Shown here piece after piece: positions 57,794-64,000 of a stretch of DNA of 64,000 nucleotides. The stretch lies in assembly GCF_030248535.1 (NCBI RefSeq), contig NZ_JAHGAJ010000016.1:124001-188000 (forward strand). The letters run 5' to 3'. The notes below the pieces were generated by a model, which had not been told where the DNA came from, ran no database searches, and saw only the letters and a program-made list of their open reading frames with translations. The DNA is from Vibrio sp. D404a (lineage in GTDB: Bacteria > Pseudomonadota > Gammaproteobacteria > Enterobacterales > Vibrionaceae). Position 1 is the stretch's first letter; every line of letters starts with the position of its first letter. The translations under genes and the position numbers were made by a program.

Positions 57794-58453
57794 ATGTCTA
57801 GCCCTACTCTCACCGATAAAGTATCAAAGATGATTCGCCAAGATATTCTCAACGGTGAATTACGCCCGGGTCAGAAACTGGTCGTGGCTGACCTAAAACA
57901 GAAATACAATGTTGGCGCATCACCAATTCGTGAAGCCTTGGTTCAACTTTCTTGGAGCAAGTACGTAACGCTTGAGCCACAAAAAGGATGCTGGGTAGCC
58001 CCTGTCTCTAAGAAAGAGCTTAATGACCTTTACGAGAGCCTACGCGTTGTCTCTTCTGTATTGCTGAAAAAAGCAATCGCTACCGGTGACGAAAGCTGGG
58101 AGCTAGAAGTACTGACTTCGTACCACAAGCTATCTCGCATCAATAACATCGCTGAAGAGTTCAATGGTGCAGAATGGGAAGAGCGCCACCAGCAATTCCA
58201 CGTAGCACTATTAGAAGGCGCAGATTCAAAGAACATGTTTGAGTTCTTTAGTGATCTCATCAACCAAGTGAAGCGCTACCGTTTCCTTGCACTTTCAGAA
58301 GGCCAAGATTCAGAAGCGCTGTTTAATATCGACGAGCACGAGATGATCATGAAGCTGGTATTGTCGAAGAATGCAGAGCAAGCGACTGAGTTGCTTGACC
58401 AACACTTGATGGGTTCAATGAAGCGTATCGAGCGTGTTATCGAAGCGGCTTAG
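57794..58453 (+). CDS. GntR-family transcriptional regulator (FadR subfamily, FCD domain)
   Basis: A 219-residue regulator. Winged helix-turn-helix (about 10-70; QDILNGELRPGQKLVVADLK, GASPIREALVQLSW) and all-helical FCD effector domain (about 80-215) with the metal-ligand pattern E..H near EERHQQFHVALLEGA and DEHEMIM. It resembles CsiR/GlaR, but the target is not inferable. No metabolic partner lies beside it; pykF upstream ends in its own terminator. Confidence 0.88.
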   Translation: MSSPTLTDKVSKMIRQDILNGELRPGQKLVVADLKQKYNVGASPIREALVQLSWSKYVTLEPQKGCWVAPVSKKELNDLYESLRVVSSVLLKKAIATGDESWELEVLTSYHKLSRINNIAEEFNGAEWEERHQQFHVALLEGADSKNMFEFFSDLINQVKRYRFLALSEGQDSEALFNIDEHEMIMKLVLSKNAEQATELLDQHLMGSMKRIERVIEAA

Positions 58454-58480
58454 ACCTGTAATTTAGGATTAGCAGCAAAT

Positions 58481-58510
58481 AAAAAAACGGAGCCTAATGC
58501 TCCGTTTTTT
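58481..58510. terminator. Bidirectional terminator, gntR / small ORF
   Basis: AAAAACGGAGCCTAATGCTC followed by CGTTTTTT. It ends 5 bp before the stop of the 43-residue gene, so both genes share it. Confidence 0.9.
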
Positions 58511-58514
58511 CGAT

Positions 58515-58646
58515 TTACCAGCCAAAGAACTCTTTATGATGAGTATTTAGTAGTAATACCATTGGCAAGAAATAAAGTGCACTGAGTTTAAAACCAAGGA
58601 TCACCAATGTGCCTATGGTTAATCTCACTAAAAAATCGACAAACAT
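58515..58646 (-). CDS. Small membrane protein, 43 residues, unrecognised
   Basis: A 43-codon gene too short for routine gene calling. The start at 58646 has an excellent ribosome-binding site (AGAGG, six bases spacing), and the stop abuts a shared terminator. The product begins MFVDFLVRLTIGTLVILGFK, then LSALYFLPMVLLL, and ends in a soluble tail with NTHHKEFFGW. One long or two short membrane helices are likely. Upstream (58647-58967) are a plausible promoter and two palindromes. I do not recognise a family. Confidence 0.65.
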   Translation of the reverse strand: MFVDFLVRLTIGTLVILGFKLSALYFLPMVLLLNTHHKEFFGW

Positions 58647-58761
58647 ACCACGCCTCTTTTAACCAGACAGTATGAATCCCTAACTCTCGCTCTTACTAAC
58701 CTAATTCTACTGGTAAAAGTCGATGAAACTGAGCAGCTGAATTAAGTTAACGTTGTCATCC

Positions 58762-58788
58762 CTTTTTGAGATCTGGTCGCTCAAAAAG
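58762..58788 (-). repeat. 9-bp inverted repeat in the small gene's leader
   Basis: CTTTTTGAG and CTCAAAAAG separated by 9 nt. If transcription starts at the predicted promoter it forms a hairpin in the 5' leader, about 115 nt before the start codon. Confidence 0.6.
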
Positions 58789-58821
58789 AGTCAGTACAGC
58801 ACTAACTCTACGAAGCAAGGT

Positions 58822-58849
58822 AGTTTACTTATTGTTCAGTTTAGCTCAA
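58822..58849 (-). promoter_or_regulatory. Candidate promoter of the small membrane-protein gene
   Basis: Minus strand TTGAGC (58844-58849), 16 bp, TAAACT (58822-58827). The -35 lies within the palindrome CTCAAATTTGAG (58845-58856). Confidence 0.45.
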
Positions 58850-58884
58850 ATTTGAGTACAAATTAGACTTTAGTCTAACTGTAC
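58845..58884. repeat. Two adjacent palindromes, possible operators
   Basis: A perfect 12-bp palindrome, CTCAAATTTGAG (58845-58856), abuts a longer interrupted one: GTACA, AA, TTAGAC, TTTA, GTCTAA, C, TGTAC (58856-58884). Their position over and upstream of the predicted -35 fits a dimeric regulator. Confidence 0.7.
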
Positions 58885-58967
58885 AAATATTGTGACGAAG
58901 ATCTCTCAAAGATAAGACAGAGTGATTTCCAGTGGAGGGAGGTGACAACGCAAAGTGATCTTTTTAG

Positions 58968-60851
58968 CTAAGCAACGTCCGCCTGACTTGAGCAGATAGA
59001 GATGGTGTTGCGCCCTGATGATTTCGACTCATAAAGACCGATATCCGCACACTTGTATGAGTGAGTGCTATTGCCTGTCAGATCGGTATAACCAATGCTG
59101 ACAGTGACCTTAGTACCACCAGAGAGTTGTACCTCAATTCGCAAGCGATCAAGCACGCGTCGCGCTTCTGCTGTAGAAGTATGAGGCATCAAAATGGCAA
59201 ACTCTTCACCGCCGACACGGGCAACAAAGTCTGTGGTTCTCAGGCTCTCTTGGAGTATCGCCGCAACTCGAGCGATCACGCGATCCCCCTCATCGTGGCC
59301 TAACTCGTCATTGATGCGCTTAAAATTGTCGATATCAATTAGGGCTAAGCAGATTTGAGAATCGCCTGGGTAGCGCTCAACCATTCGAGAGTAGTACGCT
59401 AGCTGCTCCTCAAACTTGCGACGGTTCCAAAGTTTGCTGAGAGAATCTCTCTCACTTAGGATTCGAAGCCTCACTTCAAGCTCTTTGCGCACCGTAATGT
59501 CGACCAGCGAAGTAATAAAGTAACTCACCTTACCAGAGCTACTCTTCACCGCCTGAACTCGCATAATCGCGGTGAAAGGAATACGAAGCTTACTCTTACA
59601 GCTGACTTCCCCTTCCCATAAGTCATGCTCCTCAAGGTGAGCCCATATGGTTTCGGCGGTATGAGCCTGCTCACTGTTTTCAAGCAGCAGCTGCAGCGCA
59701 TTTTTTCCATCGACCTGCGATTTACTGTAGCCGGTCATGTTCTCAAACTCGTTGTTAGTCATGATGGTGCGATGCTGCTTGTCTGAGATCATCACCGCTG
59801 ACATGCCATTCAATGCAGCACGAGCTAATTTACTCTCCAGGTTGCGACGGCGGTAATGGGTAACCAGATATGCCAACGGGAACGCAAACACCATCACGGT
59901 GAAGAACACGATTAGCTGCTCTTGAGCTAGGTCGTTAAGGTCGCGCTCTGCTCGCTCTAGTAGCTGTGCAGAGTTCAACTGGATAATCAGATGCATTCTC
60001 TGCTGCTGGGCAAGATCAACTGTGTTGAAAGCGAATAGATTGCCATCTTCGAACACATAGCCCATGCGCTCAGACGAGAGTGCTTGCCAGGTCTTTGGTG
60101 CGATTTGAGCTAGGTTGAATCCTTTACGCTCTGGAATAGAGTCGCCAAACAGTTTGCTCTTGTTTTGGCTAGCAATGTAGTAGCCGTATTGATTCACCAC
60201 CTCCGCACGGAAGTCGAAATCAGGAGAGAAGTTTAAACGCGAAGCTAATCCCCAAACATCGAGGTTTATCACCAGATAACCGACGCGGTGCTCTGGCGTC
60301 TGAACAGGCGTGATCACGCGCAGCACGGGTGTGTATGGGTAAGAGATCTCACCGTATTCGGTTTCCAACTCAATTCCCCAACCACCAATCTCCTCCTCTT
60401 CCAGAGTTTGAGCGTAATGGAAGTAGCTGTAATCCGATTTATCTTGTAGGTCTTTAGGCAGAGTGACAGCACCAGTTCGTGAGGCATAGTTGACTCTGAC
60501 CCTCTCATGACCGTCGATATCAAGTAGATGGATCTGGGTGTACCATTTTTGGTTAACCAACACCGACTGCCACACTTCTTCCAAGAGATTCTGATTTTCT
60601 GGAGAAGGTGATGTTGCGAAGTCGACTAGGCTTTGACTGTGGCTAAGCAGTTGCATCATAGAGACCAACTGATCTTTCAGTACGTTGTAGTCTCGCTCAG
60701 CATAGACAAGTTGATGAAGTGCTTGTTTCGCAGTGCGTTGGTAGCTCTGCTTTTTGACATCTTGATAGCGCTGCTGGTAATACAATCCAATAGCTGCACA
60801 AAAGGTGACGCAAATAACGAGAAGCGTAGCGATTGTTTTTTTATTTCTCAT
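58968..60851 (-). CDS. Membrane diguanylate cyclase with PAS and GGDEF domains
   Basis: A 627-residue enzyme making cyclic di-GMP. N-terminal helix (about 8-25), a periplasmic Cache-like sensor (about 30-300), a second helix (about 312-332), a PAS domain (about 350-450) and a GGDEF domain (about 465-620). The active site reads GGEEF, an accepted active variant. RTTD five residues before it is the inhibitory I-site, so product feedback should be intact. No EAL domain. Monocistronic; the sensed signal is unknown. Confidence 0.92.
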   Translation of the reverse strand: MRNKKTIATLLVICVTFCAAIGLYYQQRYQDVKKQSYQRTAKQALHQLVYAERDYNVLKDQLVSMMQLLSHSQSLVDFATSPSPENQNLLEEVWQSVLVNQKWYTQIHLLDIDGHERVRVNYASRTGAVTLPKDLQDKSDYSYFHYAQTLEEEEIGGWGIELETEYGEISYPYTPVLRVITPVQTPEHRVGYLVINLDVWGLASRLNFSPDFDFRAEVVNQYGYYIASQNKSKLFGDSIPERKGFNLAQIAPKTWQALSSERMGYVFEDGNLFAFNTVDLAQQQRMHLIIQLNSAQLLERAERDLNDLAQEQLIVFFTVMVFAFPLAYLVTHYRRRNLESKLARAALNGMSAVMISDKQHRTIMTNNEFENMTGYSKSQVDGKNALQLLLENSEQAHTAETIWAHLEEHDLWEGEVSCKSKLRIPFTAIMRVQAVKSSSGKVSYFITSLVDITVRKELEVRLRILSERDSLSKLWNRRKFEEQLAYYSRMVERYPGDSQICLALIDIDNFKRINDELGHDEGDRVIARVAAILQESLRTTDFVARVGGEEFAILMPHTSTAEARRVLDRLRIEVQLSGGTKVTVSIGYTDLTGNSTHSYKCADIGLYESKSSGRNTISICSSQADVA

Positions 60852-60912
60852 TAGTTGCTCAAAATAGGATAAATATGGCGAGAATTATATCATTGTTATC
60901 AATTAACAAAAT

Positions 60913-60942
60913 AAAAAAGCCGCACTTAATGCGGCTTTTTAT
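60913..60942 (-). terminator. Terminator of ilvIH
   Basis: AAAAGCCGCA, TTAAG, TGCGGCTTTT on the minus strand, 12 bp past the ilvH stop. Confidence 0.9.
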
Positions 60943-60954
60943 CATACAATTTGC

Positions 60955-61449
60955 TTAAGCTTTCAGAGAGCGCTCGCCTCGAGCAATCCCGACTACGCCA
61001 CTGCGCGCCACTTCAAGCACCTCAGTCACTTCAGAGAGCGCCTGAATAAATGCATCCAGTTTCTCGCTGGTACCTGCCATCTGTACCGTATACTGAGAAG
61101 CGGTGACATCCACGATCTGGCCACGGAAGATATCCGCTGTGCGTTTCACTTCTGCACGAGCAAAACCGCTCGCACGCACCTTAACCATCAGCAGTTCGCG
61201 CTCAATATGATCCAACTCTGAAACTTCTTGAACCTTAAGTACATCGATCAATTTGTGCAGCTGCTTTTGAATCTGCTCCAGTTGCATCTCATTCGAATTG
61301 GTTGTCACGTTTAGGCGTGAAAGCGTTGGATCATCTGTCGGAGATACGTTGAGCGATTCAATGTTGTAACCACGTTGAGAAAACAAGCCAACCACTCGAG
61401 ACAAGGCGCCCGGTTGGTTTTCCATTAACAGCGAAATAATGTGTCTCAT
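60955..61449 (-). CDS. ilvH: Acetolactate synthase small (regulatory) subunit
   Basis: A 164-residue valine-binding subunit. N-terminal ACT domain (MRHIISLLMENQPGALSRVV, GLFSQRGYNIESL) and a C-terminal ACT-like domain (about 85-160). The length matches E. coli IlvH (163), and the ACT effector residues appear conserved, so feedback inhibition by valine is expected. It is 1 bp after ilvI, so translation is coupled. Confidence 0.96.
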   Translation of the reverse strand: MRHIISLLMENQPGALSRVVGLFSQRGYNIESLNVSPTDDPTLSRLNVTTNSNEMQLEQIQKQLHKLIDVLKVQEVSELDHIERELLMVKVRASGFARAEVKRTADIFRGQIVDVTASQYTVQMAGTSEKLDAFIQALSEVTEVLEVARSGVVGIARGERSLKA

Positions 61450-61450
61450 A

Positions 61451-63190
61451 CTATGTTCTCTCCGTTTTGCTTAGCCACATGTTATCCATACCCTCGCCTT
61501 TGATCTGCATTGGGTATACGTGCTCGGTATCGTCAACGCTGATATCAACAAACACTAGACGATCTTTCATTGCCATTGCTTTCTCTAAACCTGACTCTAA
61601 TTCGTCTGGAGAAGAGATACGCATACCTACGTGACCGTACGCTTCTGCGATAGCCGCAAAGTCTGGCACAGAGTCCATGTATGAGTTCGAGTGACGGCCT
61701 TGGTAAACAATGTCTTGCCACTGTTTCACCATGCCTAAGAAACGGTTGTTCAGGTTAATGATCTTAACCGGAATATTGTATTGCAGCGCCGTCGACAGCT
61801 CTTGAATATTCATCTGAATACTGCCATCGCCCGTTACTACAACCACTTCTTCATCGGGTTTAGCAAACTTAACACCCATGCCCGCAGGTAGACCAAAGCC
61901 CATGGTACCTAAACCACCAGAGTTGATCCAACGACGTGGCTTGTTGAATGGGTAGTACAACGCAGCAAACATCTGGTGCTGACCTACATCAGAGGCAACG
62001 TAAGCATCACCATTGGTGACTTTGTGTAGAGTCTCGATAACCTGTTGCGGTTTAATACGCTCAGGTGATTTTTCGTAAGCTAAACAGTCACGCTCTTGCC
62101 AGCCTTTAATTTCAGCCCACCACGCATCTAGCGCTTCAGCATCATTCGTACCGCCCTGCTCAATCAGCAGATTAACCATGCTTTCAAGTACGCGCTCAGC
62201 CGAGCCTACAATCGGTAGGTCTACTTTTACGTTCTTAGAGATCGACGATGGATCGATATCGATATGCATGATCTTGGCGTTTGGACAGTACTTCTCAAGG
62301 TTGTTGGTTGTACGATCATCAAAACGAACACCGACACCAAAAATTAGGTCTGCGTTGTGCATCGCCATGTTGGCTTCGTATAAGCCATGCATACCAAGCA
62401 TACCGAGAGAGTTTTTATGTGTCCCTGGGAAGGCACCTAGTCCCATCAGTGTGCTAACCACGGGTAGATTAAGTGCTTCGGCAAGCTTAAGCAGTTGCTT
62501 GTCAGCTTCAGAGATAACCGCACCACCGCCAACATAAAGAACGGGCTTTTTCGCCTCAAGCAGCGCTTTAAGTGCTTTTTTGATTTGCCCTTTATGCCCC
62601 GTTACCGTCGGGTTATACGAACGCATCTTGATGGTTTCTGGGTACTGGTATGGCAGCTTAATTTGTGGATTAAGTACATCTTTAGGAAGGTCAATCACAA
62701 CCGGACCCGGTCGACCTGTAGTCGAGATATAGAAAGCTTTTTTCACGATCTCTGGGATATCTTCGGCTTTCTTCACCAAGAAGCTATGTTTTACGATCGG
62801 GCGAGATACACCCACGATGTCACACTCTTGGAAGGCATCATTACCAATCAGGTTGTTCGGCACGTTACCGGAAATAACGATCATTGGGATCGAGTCCATA
62901 TACGCAGTCGCAATACCCGTTACAGTATTGGTGGCACCAGGGCCAGAACATACCAGAACCACACCTGGCTTACCGGTTGAGCGCGTATAGCCATCAGCCA
63001 TATGCGTTGCCGCTTGCTCGTGTCGTACTAATACGTGTTTAATCTTGTCTGTTTTTGCGTGTAGGGCATCGTAGATATCCAAAACGGAACCGCCTGGATA
63101 ACCAAAGATCTGCTCAACCCCTTCTTCAATTAGGGACTGAACCACCATTTCCGCACCGGATAATTGGGCGCACTCTGGCTTCGTTGTCAT
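61451..63190 (-). CDS. ilvI: Acetolactate synthase large (catalytic) subunit
   Basis: A 579-residue thiamine-diphosphate enzyme, first step of branched-chain amino-acid synthesis. Signatures: [15 protein letters not shown], the catalytic Glu in [20 protein letters not shown] (about 50-69), a central FAD-type domain, and the ThDP motif [12 protein letters not shown] through [12 protein letters not shown] (about 445-490). Strong ribosome-binding site GGAAAGGAG. The 385-bp upstream gap carries a leader-like frame. Confidence 0.96.
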   Translation of the reverse strand: MTTKPECAQLSGAEMVVQSLIEEGVEQIFGYPGGSVLDIYDALHAKTDKIKHVLVRHEQAATHMADGYTRSTGKPGVVLVCSGPGATNTVTGIATAYMDSIPMIVISGNVPNNLIGNDAFQECDIVGVSRPIVKHSFLVKKAEDIPEIVKKAFYISTTGRPGPVVIDLPKDVLNPQIKLPYQYPETIKMRSYNPTVTGHKGQIKKALKALLEAKKPVLYVGGGAVISEADKQLLKLAEALNLPVVSTLMGLGAFPGTHKNSLGMLGMHGLYEANMAMHNADLIFGVGVRFDDRTTNNLEKYCPNAKIMHIDIDPSSISKNVKVDLPIVGSAERVLESMVNLLIEQGGTNDAEALDAWWAEIKGWQERDCLAYEKSPERIKPQQVIETLHKVTNGDAYVASDVGQHQMFAALYYPFNKPRRWINSGGLGTMGFGLPAGMGVKFAKPDEEVVVVTGDGSIQMNIQELSTALQYNIPVKIINLNNRFLGMVKQWQDIVYQGRHSNSYMDSVPDFAAIAEAYGHVGMRISSPDELESGLEKAMAMKDRLVFVDISVDDTEHVYPMQIKGEGMDNMWLSKTERT

Positions 63191-63270
63191 ATTGCTCTCC
63201 TTTCCAGGATCCCGTCAGTTGGGTAAGCTGAAGGGGCTGGTTTTTACATAGTCTAGGTCTTATTCGTAGC

Positions 63271-63363
63271 CTAATTCGAAATACTTCCACTTTTTCGGCT
63301 ATGACTGCTCGTCGTGATAACAATAAGCAGTGGTACGAAACAACTGTAACGTTTTATTATCAA
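63271..63363 (-). promoter_or_regulatory. Possible ilv leader-peptide frame upstream of ilvI
   Basis: A 30-codon frame from TTG at 63363 encodes VPLLIVITT at residues 10-18: six Leu/Ile/Val and two Thr codons out of nine, the composition of ilv attenuator leaders. It has a suboptimal ribosome-binding site (AGAAGG, 12 bases) and no ATG. I see no clear terminator hairpin between it and ilvI. The rest of 63364-63570 is A/T-rich with no other feature recognised. Confidence 0.3.
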
Positions 63364-63574
63364 CTGGTCTAACACCCTTCTACGGTCAATAATTCGATAT
63401 AACCATGTTTTAGAAAAAAAACCTCATCTAACACCACCCCAGACCCATCAACCAGAATTTATCACCACAAACTACCCACAAAAAGATTCTAAATATTTCA
63501 TAATCCATCTTTTTTCAGTGCGAACACCACGCTATAGATGTGCTCTCACGCACATTTACCTGATGTCATGACGT

Positions 63575-63621
63575 AAAAAATCCCCCTAGTCACCTTGATG
63601 TATGACTAGGGGGATTTTTAA
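63575..63621 (-). terminator. Terminator of the acyl-CoA synthetase gene
   Basis: Minus strand AAAAATCCCCCTAGTCA, 13-nt loop, TGACTAGGGGGATTTTTT. Confidence 0.92.
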
Positions 63622-63648
63622 ACAACTAAAAAGTTAACTTAGATAAAT

Positions 63649-64000
63649 CTACTTATCTTTCGACTTTTCAGTGTACATTTCTTCGATTTCGTCTTGATAC
63701 TTATCGTTAATCACTTTACGACGCAATTTCTGAGTTGGAGTCAGCTCGCCATCATCCATAGAAAAAGCCTTCGGTAATAGCTTGAATTTCTTAACTTGCT
63801 CAAACTTAGCCAGCTCTTGTTGTAGGTCGTTAACGCGCTTCTCTAGCATCTCAACGATCTGATGGTGCTTAATCAGCTCAACGCGATCGTGGTACTTGAT
63901 GTTAAGCTCTTTTGCATACTCTTCCAGTGAGTCGTAGCACGGTACAATCAAGGCAGAAACGAATTTACGAGTGTCAGCTATTACCGCAATTTGCTCGATA
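63649..64000 (-). CDS. Long-chain acyl-CoA synthetase (AMP-forming), C-terminus, partial
   Basis: The last 117 codons of a gene that continues past the right edge. The visible part ([20 protein letters not shown], then [20 protein letters not shown], and [18 protein letters not shown]) is the C-terminal subdomain of the AMP-binding superfamily. [10 protein letters not shown] contains the position of the adenylation lysine. The RxxY-E/D tail and coiled insert fit the FadD15-like long-chain ligase group found in Vibrio rather than classical FadD. Confidence 0.85.
   Translation of the reverse strand, partial: IEQIAVIADTRKFVSALIVPCYDSLEEYAKELNIKYHDRVELIKHHQIVEMLEKRVNDLQQELAKFEQVKKFKLLPKAFSMDDGELTPTQKLRRKVINDKYQDEIEEMYTEKSKDK

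Overview
The window is a contiguous piece of a gammaproteobacterial chromosome, almost certainly from a Vibrio (Vibrionaceae). The grounds are gene content and order: rnpB next to rsmI-lpoA-yraN-diaA-dolP, sspAB-petABC-rplM/rpsI, degQ-degS, parCE-yqiA-cpdA-yqiB-nudF with divergent tolC, glnE next to a chemotaxis receptor, an exeA/exeB-type gspAB pair, the rpsU-dnaG-rpoD operon with tRNA-Ile2 behind it, and a DeoR regulator upstream of glmS. Species cannot be fixed from the sequence alone. The genes are mostly housekeeping and intact. I see no insertion sequence, prophage, integron or CRISPR array.

Layout. 1-1.4 kb: start of the division/cell-wall cluster (ftsI partial, ftsL, rsmH), with no mraZ in front. 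1.5-2.5 kb: RNase P RNA with a triplicated P3 element, then a block of 43-bp tandem repeats. 2.5-6.9 kb: rsmI and divergent lpoA-yraN-diaA-dolP. 6.9-13.3 kb, minus strand: sspB/sspA, cytochrome bc1 (petABC), rplM-rpsI, zapE. 13.5-16.7 kb: zapG and the periplasmic proteases degQ and degS. 16.8-23.7 kb, minus strand: topoisomerase IV and yqiA-cpdA-yqiB-nudF. 24-25.3 kb: tolC. 25.4-31.2 kb: hldE, glnE and a chemotaxis receptor. 31.3-36.7 kb: a six-helix K+ channel, ygiF, a DUF47-pit phosphate transport pair and an SH3 envelope protein. 36.8-39.3 kb: gspAB. 39.4-45.1 kb: cca, uppP, folKB, plsY, an alpha/beta hydrolase and tsaD.

45.3-50.1 kb: the macromolecular synthesis operon (rpsU, a yqeY-type gene, dnaG, rpoD) and tRNA-Ile2. 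50.3-55.8 kb: metY, an orphan TRAP binding protein, glmS and its DeoR-type neighbour. 56.2-60.9 kb: pykF, a GntR regulator, an unlisted 43-residue membrane protein and a membrane diguanylate cyclase. 61-64 kb: ilvIH and the 3' end of a long-chain acyl-CoA synthetase gene.

The least ordinary signals are small. They are the tandem triplication inside rnpB, the neighbouring 43-bp repeats, the small membrane protein behind a palindrome-rich promoter, three TTTCGAT boxes on the DeoR promoter, an Ile/Leu/Val-rich leader-like frame ahead of ilvI, a sigma-E-like promoter before degQ, and the missing mraZ. I did not find a clearly new multi-gene system.
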